Positions 47,218 to 57,500 of a DNA stretch of 62,053 nucleotides are shown here, piece after piece (the first letter of the stretch is position 1; each line of letters starts with the position of its first letter). Below the pieces are notes generated by a model that ran no database searches, was not told the DNA's origin, and was given only the letters and a program-made list of their open reading frames with translations. The translations under genes and the position numbers were made by a program. Origin of the DNA: Flagellimonas aequoris (GTDB lineage Bacteria > Bacteroidota > Bacteroidia > Flavobacteriales > Flavobacteriaceae). The stretch is from contig NZ_QXFJ01000014.1 of the NCBI RefSeq assembly GCF_003584165.1, forward strand, positions 5,001 through 67,053, given 5' to 3'.

Positions 47218-47829
47218 ATGCTCTATCAGACTATTGATATTTTGGGCACGGTGGCCTTTGCCATTTCTGGGGTTTTGGTGGCCATGGAAAAACGTTTGGA
47301 TCTTTTTGGTGTATTGATCATTGCTTTTGTCACCTCCATTGGTGGGGGTACCTTACGGGACCTGCTTATTGGGAACACTCCGGTGGTATGGATGCGTGAT
47401 CTTACCTATGTGACCACTATTTTCATAACCGTGGTATTTGCCATCATTTTTGTAAACCAACTCAAGTATCTTAGAAAGTCATTGTTCTTGTTCGATACCA
47501 TCGGGATTGGACTCTACACTATGTTAGGAGTGGAAAAGGGTCTTGAAGCTGAGTTACTCCCGATCATATGCATTTTTTTGGGAACCATGACCGCTTGTTT
47601 TGGAGGGGTTATCCGCGACATCCTTTGCAATGAAATCCCGGTGATTTTCAGAAAGGAAATTTATGCCACGGCCTGTATTTTGGGAGGTGCCAGTTACTTT
47701 TTGTTCATGGCTCTTTCCTTAAAGGAAAGTTATGCCTACATAGCTGCCATTTTAGTGGTTATCACCTTAAGGTTGATGGCCGTTCGGTTTGGCATCAGCT
47801 TGCCCAATATCTACAAATACCGAGGCTAA
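47218..47829 (+). CDS. TRIC-family (UPF0126) cation channel-like protein
   Basis: A 203-residue seven-helix membrane protein of the trimeric intracellular cation channel/UPF0126 family. The repeated glycine-rich helices are visible: 'VTSIGGGTLRDLLIG' in the first half and 'TACFGGVIRDILCNEIPVIFRKEIYA' in the second, the two halves being an inverted repeat. Bacterial homologues form K+-selective trimeric channels. It follows the RDD gene by 2 bases, so the two are co-transcribed. Confidence 0.9.
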   Translation: MLYQTIDILGTVAFAISGVLVAMEKRLDLFGVLIIAFVTSIGGGTLRDLLIGNTPVVWMRDLTYVTTIFITVVFAIIFVNQLKYLRKSLFLFDTIGIGLYTMLGVEKGLEAELLPIICIFLGTMTACFGGVIRDILCNEIPVIFRKEIYATACILGGASYFLFMALSLKESYAYIAAILVVITLRLMAVRFGISLPNIYKYRG

Positions 47830-47960
47830 AGCAGGCCAACGGTAATTTTTCAACAATAGTGGTTAATTCTTGATTAATCTGATTAACCCTTTGTTAAGCT
47901 TTATTACTTTTCCATTAGCCACACCCAACTGGGTATAATTCTACTTTGGCTCTCATCAGG

Positions 47961-47992
47961 AGTAGTGGGTATATTTTTTATCGTTCACTACT
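47961..47992. promoter_or_regulatory. Inverted repeat upstream of the outer-membrane operon
   Basis: AGTAGTG and CACTACT, 18 bases apart, lie 27 bases before the start codon at 48019. This could be an operator or a leader hairpin. The rest of 47830-48018 shows no gene. Confidence 0.3.
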
Positions 47993-48018
47993 GAGCAAAC
48001 CAATCAACTAAACAAATT

Positions 48019-49164
48019 ATGAGAGCAACACAATCACTGACTATTTTATGTTTTATCGTGACCTCTTTTCTTGGATCGCAAATGGCCCGGGCACAGGGGT
48101 GCGTGGCCATTAGGCATTTCTCTTCCTGTGTGGGCACCACCTTGGAGAACAATTTATTGGGGGCAGGGGATATCCAAATTGGATCCAATTATCGCTATTT
48201 CAAGTCGTTCCGACATTTTCGTGGAACGGAGGAAGAACCAGATCGGGTAGCTAATGAAACCGAAGTTATCAACCATTCCCATTCATGGGATTTCTTCCTC
48301 ACCTATGGCGTTACCGATAGGTTGTACGCCAGTATCACTATTCCGACCGTTATCAATACACGTTCCTCCCTATACGAACATGGTAGGGATGAAAGGCATA
48401 CCACCTTTTCCCGTGGCTTGGCCGATATCCGGGTAGGGATGGGATATTGGGTGTTTGATCCGGTGAAGCACATGAACGGTAATTTGGCATTGGGCTTGGG
48501 GCTTAAATTGCCCACAGGGAGCTACAACGCTTCCGATATCTTTTATAACGTTGGCCCTGAAGGAAGCCCCCAGGTGAGGCCGGTTGATCAAAGTATACAA
48601 CCTGGCGATGGTGGTTTCGGGATTACGGTGGATTTTCAGTTCTACCAAAAAATTGCCGAAAGGTTTTTTGCCTATGGAGGTGGATTTTATCTCATCAATC
48701 CTAGGGAAACCAATGGTACAAGAACTTTTAGGGAAACTTTGAGTCCCATTTTACAGAATGAGGCCATTATGGCCGTTCCGGACCAATTTTCATTACGCGC
48801 AGGGGTAAGCCATGCTTTTGGAGCCAACTTCTCTGGTTCCTTGGGGGCAAGATATGAGGGTGTTCCCGTGAAAGATCTTATCGGGGGCAACAAAGGTTTC
48901 AGAAGACCTGGAAATGTCCTTTCCATAGATCCGGGTATTGCTTTTATGAAGAACAATTTTTCACTGAATCTTAATGTTCCTTTTGCGGTCAGAAGAGAGC
49001 GCCCGCAAAGTGTAACGGACAAAGAAACCGAAGAAATGACAGGGGAACCTAGGAATGGGGATGCCGCTTTCGCGGATTATTTGATCAATGTGGGGATTTC
49101 CTACCGCTTTGGGAGCAAGAAAGTTAAAGTAGATCCAGAATTGATGGACGAGTTCAAGAATTAA
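48019..49164 (+). CDS. Outer-membrane beta-barrel protein (transporter-like)
   Basis: A 381-residue exported protein (signal about 1-26, ending ARAQ). The mature start contains two close Cys residues ('QGCVAIRHFSSCVG') that could form a disulfide or bind metal. The rest is a series of amphipathic strands ('LTYGVTDRLYASITIPTVI', 'LADIRVGMGYWVF') ending in an aromatic terminal strand 'LINVGISYRFG', typical of outer-membrane barrels of the phenol-degradation MetA/transporter-like group. Its cargo is unknown. It starts a three-gene run with a DoxX-like protein and a TonB-dependent receptor, with gaps of 12 and 10 bases. Confidence 0.78.
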   Translation: MRATQSLTILCFIVTSFLGSQMARAQGCVAIRHFSSCVGTTLENNLLGAGDIQIGSNYRYFKSFRHFRGTEEEPDRVANETEVINHSHSWDFFLTYGVTDRLYASITIPTVINTRSSLYEHGRDERHTTFSRGLADIRVGMGYWVFDPVKHMNGNLALGLGLKLPTGSYNASDIFYNVGPEGSPQVRPVDQSIQPGDGGFGITVDFQFYQKIAERFFAYGGGFYLINPRETNGTRTFRETLSPILQNEAIMAVPDQFSLRAGVSHAFGANFSGSLGARYEGVPVKDLIGGNKGFRRPGNVLSIDPGIAFMKNNFSLNLNVPFAVRRERPQSVTDKETEEMTGEPRNGDAAFADYLINVGISYRFGSKKVKVDPELMDEFKN

Positions 49165-49176
49165 ACCTATCTCAAT

Positions 49177-49677
49177 ATGAAAGGAATTACTAAGAACGGT
49201 CTTTTGCCTATTTCCTTGGGTATGGTATATCTATGGTTCGGCGCACTGAAGTTTTTTCCAGACCTGAGTCCGGCAGAGAGTTTGGCTAAAAGTACTATGA
49301 ACGTACTCACCTTTGGCCTGGTTCCCGATTCAATTTCCATTATATTGCTGGCAATTTGGGAAACATGTGTAGGGGTACTTTTAATTTTCAATCTCTATCG
49401 AAGAACAGCTGCTTTTCTGGCCTTGGTCCATATACTTTTCACGTTCACACCTTTGGTGTTTTTTCCGGATGAGGTGTTCAACGAGGGACCATTGGTACTA
49501 ACGCTTCTCGGACAGTATATCATAAAGAATCTTGTCATTGTTGCCGCGTTGCTATCCATTTTGGATGTGGATGTAAGGGTATTGTTTAGGACAGTTTTAT
49601 GGAAAAGAAGGATTCCAAGGTCCACTAACATGCCAAGTTTCGGATTCATAGAAGAAAAACAAATCAAAAATAATTGA
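49177..49677 (+). CDS. DoxX-like membrane protein
   Basis: A 166-residue protein with four hydrophobic helices. 'GMVYLWFGALKFFPDLSPAE' and 'AIWETCVGVLLIFNLYRR' match the DoxX/DoxD-like group of small quinone- or redox-linked membrane proteins. Enzyme activity is not predictable. It lies between the outer-membrane barrel and the TonB-dependent receptor, 12 and 10 bases away, so it is part of the same transcript, which may link uptake to a redox step. Confidence 0.75.
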   Translation: MKGITKNGLLPISLGMVYLWFGALKFFPDLSPAESLAKSTMNVLTFGLVPDSISIILLAIWETCVGVLLIFNLYRRTAAFLALVHILFTFTPLVFFPDEVFNEGPLVLTLLGQYIIKNLVIVAALLSILDVDVRVLFRTVLWKRRIPRSTNMPSFGFIEEKQIKNN

Positions 49678-49687
49678 CCATTTAAAA

Positions 49688-52342
49688 ATGACCTTAAAAC
49701 AAAAACTGCCCTTCTCAACCTTTACAGTTCTCTTTGCACTATTCTCCAATTTTTTATCCTTTTCACAGACCAAATTTACCGGTAAAGTAGTCGATGCTTC
49801 AGATGGACAACCTCTTATGGGAGCCCAAATTATTGTGGCACCTAGTGGAAAGGGAACCCTTACAGATGATTTTGGAAGGTTTGGGATACTGGCGGGCCGT
49901 GAAGACAATGCAATTGTAGTAAAGTACTTGGGATATGAAGATGTGGAAATATCAATTTCTTCGTCGACTACGGATTTGGGCACTATTGAAATTACCAGGT
50001 CCAATACTACTTTGGATGAGGTCATTGTAAGCGCATCTCCCAAGAATTTTAAAACAGACTTTGTTGGTAGTAACTTTCGGATAAACCCGGTAACCCTGCA
50101 AAACATAAATCCGTTGAGTACTGAAGAAGTTTTGCGGACAATTCCCGGGGTGAACATTGTAGGAGATATGGGATTGTCCAACAGGCCCAATATCAGCATC
50201 AGGGGATCCTGGGGGAGACGATCTAAGAAAGTGTTGCTCATGGAAGATGGTACCCCATCGGCACCGGCACCTTATATTGCTCCTGGAGCCTATTATAATC
50301 CGGTGAGTGACCGAATCACCTCCATTGAAGTGTACAAAGGAGCCGATTTGTTGAAGTATGGCCCCAACAATATGTACGGTGCCGTGAACTATATTACGGC
50401 ATTGCCTCCCCAGAAACCCACTTTGCGTTTAAAGTTGACGGGCGGTCAGCGAAATTATACTTCAGGGTTGTTTTCCTATGGCGGCACTTGGAACCAAATA
50501 GGGGGTTTGGTAGAAGGGGTATACAAAAAATTTGATGGGTTTACCGATAATTCCTCCGTGGAGATTCTGAACTTGAACGCCAAAATATTTGCCCAGCTCT
50601 CCGAAGACCAATCCTTGTATTTTAAAGTGAGTGGACAGTTCGAGGATAACCAGGCCTCATTAAGTTCCCAAACACCATTTACGTTCGAGACGGACTATAC
50701 CCAGAACCCTTTGGATGCCGATCAGTTTACCATGAGAAGGTATGGAGTGGACATCATACACAAATGGCTGCCCCATGAAAACCTGAGCTTTACCACAAAA
50801 GTATATGCCTCCGATTTTGAAAGGGACTGGTGGCGACAGGTAACGGCGAAAGTGAAGGCCTCCGAGGTTCAGGATTATGTGGGGGATGACATTTTTGCTG
50901 ACCGATATGGTTATTTGGCAGGAAAAACATTTGGGGACGAGGATTATGTGATCGTGGGTCGAGTTCAGAACGGACGGGAAAGTACCACGGATAGCCGATG
51001 GATATACAGGGTTTCTGGTATCAAGGAAACGATTAAGGCCAAATGGGAAGCGTTTAATGCACCCAGTGAATTTGAGGCCAGCGTTAATTTGCACCGTGAA
51101 ACTTTTAAGGATGTGTTCCTACAGGCCGATAGTTCCCGTTGGGCCAGAAATGGAAGGACCACAACAGATCTCTGGTACCGGCTTTGGTCCGCAAACGGAT
51201 ATGTTAGGAACGAGTTCCATTTTGGAAACCTGTCTGCAATTCCCATCCTACGGTTTGAGCATGTGGACATGTATCGCCAAAACTTGTTGGCCTTGGCCCA
51301 AGATCCAGATTTACAAAGTACTTCAGAAGGCAGGGAGCCCAATGTTTATGATCAATTCTTGCCTGGGTTGACCTTGAGCCATGCATACGGTAATGGAGAG
51401 TTCTATGGCAGTGTTTACGAAGGTATGATAGCCCCATCCAAGGTGTTTGGATTCTTGGTGGAGCAGAATGGCGTGGTCACCAATCCGTTGGCGGGTCAGA
51501 GTATTAACATTGACCCAGAACTGAGTTGGAACAAGGAAGTGGGATGGCGCGGTAGCTTGCTTAAAAATTGTATCCAAGGTCAGTTGACCTACTTCCACAA
51601 TGCCAGTAGAAATTTTTATGCAGGAGGGAGAAACGAGGTGTTCAGCGAGTTGGGCAAAATCAACGTACAAGGTATCGAAATGGCCATCAATGCAGAACTG
51701 TTCAATAAAAATGGCCACCAATTACATTTTCTTGGAAACGTGACCTATATGCAATCCAAGGTAAAAGAGGGGCGGTTGGAAGATAAAGATCTCTTCTCCC
51801 AAGTGATCCATAGCGCGGCAACGCAGAACGAATACATCAACAAAGTGAACGCAAACCGTGATGCCTTTGAAATCTATGTGGATGAAGGTGGGGGTGAAAC
51901 CTTGTTGACGGACACTACCATCGATGCCGCCGACTTTGCCAACATTACCAAAAGCGTAATCACCTTCGGTGACGGTGGACTTTCTGATACCGAAGCACCC
52001 TATACACCTAAAATAAACATGAGTCTTGGTCTGAACTACGATTGGAAGGGATTATCCAGTGGGTTCAATGTGCATCATGTAGGGAAACAGTACACGGAGT
52101 TCCACAATTTTGTAAATGAGTCTGCGGATGGTGCCATTGGGGAATTACCATCTTACACCACTGTGGATGCCTTTGTCAATTATGATTTTAACATTGGACA
52201 AAAGGTTGATGCCACCGTTTTTGTAAATGGAAAGAACATTACTGATGATGTGTACAGGGCCTCCAGGTTGAACCGGGCCACTTCGGGAATCTTTGCCGGT
52301 GGATTTCGCCAAATCATCTTTGGTGTCAATCTAAAGATTTGA
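49688..52342 (+). CDS. TonB-dependent outer-membrane receptor
   Basis: An 884-residue receptor: signal peptide (about 1-27), a carboxypeptidase regulatory-like domain (about 30-110; 'FTGKVVDASDGQPLMGAQI'), a TonB-box-like segment 'TLDEVIVSAS' near 112-121, a plug (about 125-240, 'NISIRGSWGRRSKKVLLMEDG'), and a 22-strand barrel ending with 'GGFRQIIFGVNLKI'. The plug is of the FecA/siderophore-receptor type rather than SusC type. It would import a ligand with energy from TonB. No STN domain, sigma factor or anti-sigma is coupled to it. The substrate is unknown. Confidence 0.88.
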   Translation: MTLKQKLPFSTFTVLFALFSNFLSFSQTKFTGKVVDASDGQPLMGAQIIVAPSGKGTLTDDFGRFGILAGREDNAIVVKYLGYEDVEISISSSTTDLGTIEITRSNTTLDEVIVSASPKNFKTDFVGSNFRINPVTLQNINPLSTEEVLRTIPGVNIVGDMGLSNRPNISIRGSWGRRSKKVLLMEDGTPSAPAPYIAPGAYYNPVSDRITSIEVYKGADLLKYGPNNMYGAVNYITALPPQKPTLRLKLTGGQRNYTSGLFSYGGTWNQIGGLVEGVYKKFDGFTDNSSVEILNLNAKIFAQLSEDQSLYFKVSGQFEDNQASLSSQTPFTFETDYTQNPLDADQFTMRRYGVDIIHKWLPHENLSFTTKVYASDFERDWWRQVTAKVKASEVQDYVGDDIFADRYGYLAGKTFGDEDYVIVGRVQNGRESTTDSRWIYRVSGIKETIKAKWEAFNAPSEFEASVNLHRETFKDVFLQADSSRWARNGRTTTDLWYRLWSANGYVRNEFHFGNLSAIPILRFEHVDMYRQNLLALAQDPDLQSTSEGREPNVYDQFLPGLTLSHAYGNGEFYGSVYEGMIAPSKVFGFLVEQNGVVTNPLAGQSINIDPELSWNKEVGWRGSLLKNCIQGQLTYFHNASRNFYAGGRNEVFSELGKINVQGIEMAINAELFNKNGHQLHFLGNVTYMQSKVKEGRLEDKDLFSQVIHSAATQNEYINKVNANRDAFEIYVDEGGGETLLTDTTIDAADFANITKSVITFGDGGLSDTEAPYTPKINMSLGLNYDWKGLSSGFNVHHVGKQYTEFHNFVNESADGAIGELPSYTTVDAFVNYDFNIGQKVDATVFVNGKNITDDVYRASRLNRATSGIFAGGFRQIIFGVNLKI

Positions 52343-52502
52343 TGCCACATCGCACGTATGGAAGAGTTGATTCAGGGTATTTTTATCTACAAAAACGTTT
52401 TCGTAGAAGTTTGAATTATTTTTAATATGTAGGAATATTATTATCAAATTGTTATTATTTAAATAAAATAATTAGATTTATGTCAACTTCAACCAAACAC
52501 CA

Positions 52503-53075
52503 ATGCCAGAAAACGATCAAGAACTGCTCTCGCGGTTACAAAACGATGATGAAGTTGCCTATAAATGGATATATTCCAGGTATGCGGAAAAGCTGTTCCT
52601 GTATGCAATGAATATCTTGAAGCATCAGGAAATCTGCGAGGACATTATTCAAAATGTTTTTATCCAACTTTGGGAGAAGAGAAAGGAAAACAATATTACC
52701 CATTTAAAACCTTATCTCTATCAATCGGTCAAGTTTCAGGTATTTAAATCGTTCCGAAATCAACACTTTAAACAGGAAGACCTGACCCGATTGAATTTGG
52801 TTGACGCATCCTTAAATGCTTCCCGCCAAATTGAGTTTGATGAATTGGAGTCCTTGATCAACAGTTTGGTCGATAAGCTCACCCCAAAATGTCGGGAAAT
52901 TTTTATCATGAGCCGGTTCGAGGAAAAATCCAACAAACAGATTGCGGAAGAGTTGGGCATGTCCATACAGACCGTTAAGAACCAAGTAAGCAAGGCCATC
53001 AAAAAATTGAGGGAACAAATGACACAGGAACAGATCGTCATTTACCCCATCATTATCTTCATGCTTACCCTATAA
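52503..53075 (+). CDS. ECF-type RNA polymerase sigma factor
   Basis: A 190-residue ECF sigma factor. Region 2 covers about residues 10-75 ('AYKWIYSRYAEKLFLYAMNIL', 'CEDIIQNVFIQLWEKR') and region 4 about 125-180 ('PKCREIFIMSRFEEKSNKQIAEELGMSIQTVKNQVS'). It is the FecI-like type usual at SusC/SusD loci. It is followed by a FecR gene and the SusC receptor with STN domain, so it is part of a cell-surface signalling switch that responds to the transported ligand. It ends with a hydrophobic C-terminal tail. Confidence 0.93.
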   Translation: MPENDQELLSRLQNDDEVAYKWIYSRYAEKLFLYAMNILKHQEICEDIIQNVFIQLWEKRKENNITHLKPYLYQSVKFQVFKSFRNQHFKQEDLTRLNLVDASLNASRQIEFDELESLINSLVDKLTPKCREIFIMSRFEEKSNKQIAEELGMSIQTVKNQVSKAIKKLREQMTQEQIVIYPIIIFMLTL

Positions 53076-53292
53076 GCAGCGCTCGTACATTCATTCTCAT
53101 TTTTTCTTTCTTCAAATAGGTTAATATCTACTGTGTAAATTCAGAATAATTGACCGGTGTATTTGCGATTGATATGGTTTTGTTTGAATAAAATTATCAA
53201 ATCATCAAAAAAAAGTTAAAATTGAGTAGTACTCTTTAAGCTGTTTTGGTACTTAGGTATTAGAGGGGATAACTACCCGTAATGGCGAAAGC

Positions 53293-54438
53293 ATGAAATA
53301 CCTAAACAAAAAACAGGCCCAATCCTTATTTGAAAAGTATCTAAAGGGTGAATGTTCACCAGAGGAAGAAAGGCTTTTGGAAACCTTTTTGGACTCCTAC
53401 CAAGACGATTCCAAAATATGGACCGATTGGGGCTTTGACGCCTCAAAGAAGCAAGAGATTTGGGATAAAATAAAGCAACAGACCGGTAATGAGAAGAAAT
53501 ACGCTATCGGTAGGGTATACCATCATGATTGGATAAAATATGCCGCTGTAGTGGTGGGAATAACCTTGGTTTCCTTGTTCTATTTTAAAAATTCAACAGC
53601 TGAAGGCCATCTTTTGCCTGTTGATGAAGAAATGGTGGTACTTCAAACTGGTGAAGGCAAAAATAATTTGAGTGAGAACTCGGCCGGTGATATTTTGGAT
53701 AAGGATGGTAAGGTCATTGCTTCCCAAGAAGGGGGAGTGCTCAGCTACAAAAAGAATTCCTTATCAAAAGAATTGGTTTACAACGAAATAAATGTTCCCA
53801 AGGGAAAAACGTTCAAACTGGTACTTTCGGATGGTACCCAAGTGTATCTGAACGCAGGCACAAACCTGCGATTTCCGATCAGCTTTGTCCCCGGAAATCT
53901 AAGAGAAGTGTTTTTGGAAGGGGAAGCCTATTTTGAGGTGACGAGGGACGAAGAAAATCCTTTCGTGGTACAGTCCAATGATATGCAGGTCAAGGTTCTG
54001 GGCACTCACTTTAACGTGAGTTCCTATGAAGGGTCCGAGCAACATGCGGTATTGGTTGAAGGTAGTGTTTCAGTGAGCCACCAAGGTAGTTCCATGGAAA
54101 TATCGGAGCCATTGGTTATAAAACCCGGTCAAAAAGCTTCCTTGGTACCTGAGGGATTGGATGTTAAGGAAGTTGATGCGGGGGATTATATAGCCTGGAC
54201 CCAGGATATACTCATCTTCAATGATGAATCCTTCCCGGAAATCATTAAAAAAATAGAGCGTAGGTATAATGTTGAGATACAGAACAATTATACCGAACTG
54301 ACCTCCGCACGTTTCAATGGTAAGTTCAATGAAGAGTCCATTATAGACCTCATGAACACCTTTAAGGAAAGTGCCAATTTTGATTATCAGATCAACGACG
54401 GAAAAATTATTATAAACAAAAAGGAAAGCGGCCTATGA
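53293..54438 (+). CDS. FecR-family anti-sigma factor
   Basis: A 381-residue transmembrane regulator: a cytoplasmic N-terminal anti-sigma part (about 1-78, binding the ECF factor), one transmembrane helix (82-98), and a periplasmic FecR domain (about 170-270; 'LSDGTQVYLNAGTNLRFP', 'REVFLEGEAYFEVTRDEENPFVV') followed by a C-terminal STN-like segment ('NTFKESANFDYQINDGKIIINKK'). It holds the ECF sigma factor until the ligand-loaded SusC protein signals through its STN domain. The gene is 217 bases beyond the sigma gene. Confidence 0.92.
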   Translation: MKYLNKKQAQSLFEKYLKGECSPEEERLLETFLDSYQDDSKIWTDWGFDASKKQEIWDKIKQQTGNEKKYAIGRVYHHDWIKYAAVVVGITLVSLFYFKNSTAEGHLLPVDEEMVVLQTGEGKNNLSENSAGDILDKDGKVIASQEGGVLSYKKNSLSKELVYNEINVPKGKTFKLVLSDGTQVYLNAGTNLRFPISFVPGNLREVFLEGEAYFEVTRDEENPFVVQSNDMQVKVLGTHFNVSSYEGSEQHAVLVEGSVSVSHQGSSMEISEPLVIKPGQKASLVPEGLDVKEVDAGDYIAWTQDILIFNDESFPEIIKKIERRYNVEIQNNYTELTSARFNGKFNEESIIDLMNTFKESANFDYQINDGKIIINKKESGL

Positions 54439-54459
54439 TAAAATGCACATAAACAAAAA

Positions 54460-54485
54460 TCGGGAAGTGCGGCAACACTTCCCGA
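54460..54485 (+). other. Hairpin between fecR and susC genes
   Basis: TCGGGAAGTG and CACTTCCCGA form a 10-pair stem with a six-base loop CGGCAA, 22 bases after the FecR stop. No T-tract follows, so it may be an attenuator-like or mRNA-stabilising element that separates the regulators from the strongly expressed transport genes. Confidence 0.5.
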
Positions 54486-54539
54486 CAAGGATTGATTTTA
54501 AATAGAAATGTTACTAACTAATCAAAACCATTCAAAATT

Positions 54540-57500
54540 ATGCAAAAAATAGATTGGTTTCCCTCGATATTGGGAAATATTCTAAACAAGAACCGGACTA
54601 TGAAGCTCTCATTTGTTCTTTTGGTATTCGCTCTTTTAAATGTAAATGCAAATTCATTCTCACAAAATACCAAAATAGATTTAGATATAGAAAATGAGAC
54701 GGTACAAAGCGTACTTGAAAAAATTGAGTCCAAAAGCAGCTACAAATTTTTCTATAAAAGTGGAGAGATAAACGAGAATCGGAAGATATCGTTAAAAGTG
54801 AAGAACAAGAAAGTTGCAGATATCCTCGAGATGATCTTCAATGGGCAACCCGTAATCTACTCCATGGTCAAGAACCAAATTGTTTTAAAAAGAACATCGG
54901 ACAAACCCAAAAGTAAGGATGCCGAGGAGAACAAGGAAAAGAGGAATATTCCCTTGGCCATACCTGTGCAATATACGGTAAGCGGGACCATTACAGATAA
55001 CCAAGGGGTTCCCATTCCCGGGGCCAATGTTGTGGAAAAGGGGACCACCAACGGTGTGGCGGCGGATTTCGATGGCAACTATTCCCTTCAGGTTTCCGGT
55101 CCCGAATCCATTTTGGTTTTTACTTCCATTGGGTTTGCCAGTCAAGAAATAACGGTTGGCCAATCCACCACGATAGACGTTGTCATGTTGGAGGACTCTC
55201 AGGCACTCGATGAGGTCGTGGTCGTGGGTTATGGTACCCAAAAGCGTAGAGATATAACAGGTTCCGTTGCTTCGGTCGACACCGAAGATATAGCGGATAT
55301 TCCCATGACATCCATTGAAGGTGGTATGGTTGGTCGGATCCCTGGATTGGATGTTGTGGCGTCCGGTACGGGACCCGGAGCATCCGCCCAGTTGCAGTTA
55401 AGGGGACAACGTTCCTTTACGGCAACCAATGATCCATTGATCATTCTGGATGGCTCGCCCTATTATGGGACATTGAACGACATCAACCCGTATGATATTG
55501 AAAGTGTGGATGTTTTAAAGGATGCCTCATCCACTGCTATTTATGGTGCAAGGGGAGCCAATGGTGTTATCATCATCACTACAAAAAGGGGAACCACGGG
55601 AGCCCCAAGGTTCATTTTTGAAAGTTATGCGGGCCCTATCATGGCCTATGGGACCATTCCCTATGCCAATGGACCACAATATGCTGAAATTGCCAGGGAG
55701 GCGTATAGGGCCATCGGTGGGTATCCTGAAGGAGGGACAAGCGACGAATACGATGAGATCATATTCGATGAGATTGAAATTGAGAGTCTCAGGGAAGGTG
55801 GCAATGGACTGAATTATCAGGACATGCTCTACCAACATGGTCTTCAACAGAAACACCAGCTTACGGTAAGCGGGGGATCGGATAAGGTGAAATATAATTT
55901 TTCCGGGAATTATTTTAAACAAGAAGGTATAATTCCAGGAGAGGTCTTTGACCGTTATAGCATCAGGACAAACTTGGATTTTACGTTTTCCCCTATTTTT
56001 AGTGGAGGAGCGTCCATATTGTTAAACCATTCATACAACAAGAGAAAATCAAGTGCTGCCCTGTTCCAGGCGTTTCAATCAAGCCCTTTGGGAAAATTGT
56101 ACGAGGATGATGGCACTCCCAGATTTACGGCAACTGCTGATGGTCTTTTGCTGAACCCACTGGCAGATTTCATTTATGATTCTTATAGATGGGATAACAA
56201 AAGTTGGGGCGCCGTTCTGAACGTTTTTGCAGAGGCCAAGATCACTCCTGATTTGACCTACAGGTTGAATCTGGGAACCAATTTTAATCTGAGGACCATA
56301 AAAGAATCCGCAGGGTACTATTCGTTGGCAAGAAACCTGGGAACGCCAACTGCGGACATTAACAACTCAGTGGATAACCTGTTATTGTACGAAAGTGTGC
56401 TCACCTATAACAAGCAGTTCAATGAAAAACATCAGCTAACCTTAACGGCAATTCAAGGGTTCCAATCCACAAGGGTGGAGACCAGTGGTGCAGGTGTTAG
56501 TGACCTTCCTTATGAGGAATCCAGATACCACAATTTGGGAAGCGCTACATTGGTTAATTCAGTAAGTTCCAACCTTATAGAAACCGATCTGTTGTCATAC
56601 GCAGGTAGGGTGTTCTATGGATATGATAGCAAATACCTGTTAACCTTGTCCATTAGGGCGGATGGTGCCTCCCAATTCTCACCGGACCACAAATGGGGAT
56701 ATTTCCCTTCTGCTGCCTTTGCCTATAGGGTTTCGAGTGAGAAATTTATGAAAGGTACCCAGAATTGGTTGGATGACCTAAAGTTGAGATTGAGCTATGG
56801 GGTTACCGGTAACCAAGGTATCAGCCCGTACCAAACCCAGGGCGGTGTTACCAGAAGCGCTTATTCATGGAACGAGGAGCCAGGTTTTGGGTACTATCCA
56901 ACAGAATTGGAGAACAGGGACCTTAAATGGGAAACAACTGCAGTTTACAATTTCGGTCTTGATTTCAGGCTGTTCAAAGGAAGGTTGTCAGGTACTGTTG
57001 ACATATACAACACAAATACCTATGATCTTCTTATGTATCGAAAACTCCCTATTACATCTGGGTACGATCAAGTGTTGCAGAATGTAGGGAAGACCAAGAA
57101 CAAAGGTTTGGAGCTTTCCTTGAATTCGGTAAACGTAGCAGGGGAAGACTTTAACTGGCAGACCAATCTAACTTTCTTTAAGAACAACACGGAGATTGAA
57201 GAACTGTATAACGGTAAAGTGGACGACGTAGGGAACAGATGGTTCATTGGGGAACCTATAGAAGTGTTCTACGATTACAAGAAGATTGGAATATGGCAGC
57301 AAAACGAAAGCGCTGAAGCCGCAAGTTATGGTGAGGAACCCGGCCAAATAAAAGTGTTGGATGTGGACAATGATGGAGCCATTACCGATGCGGATAGAAT
57401 GGTATTGGGAAGCGCACAGCCAGATTTTGTGAGCAATATTACCAACACCTTCAAATACAAGAACTTTGATCTTTCTTTCCAGACCTATATCAGGTGGGGC

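Noticed and set aside
47861..47888. GGTTAAT...ATTAACC inverted repeat after the TRIC-like gene, considered as a terminator
   Set aside because: The stem is only seven AT-rich pairs with a 14-base loop and no T-tract follows.
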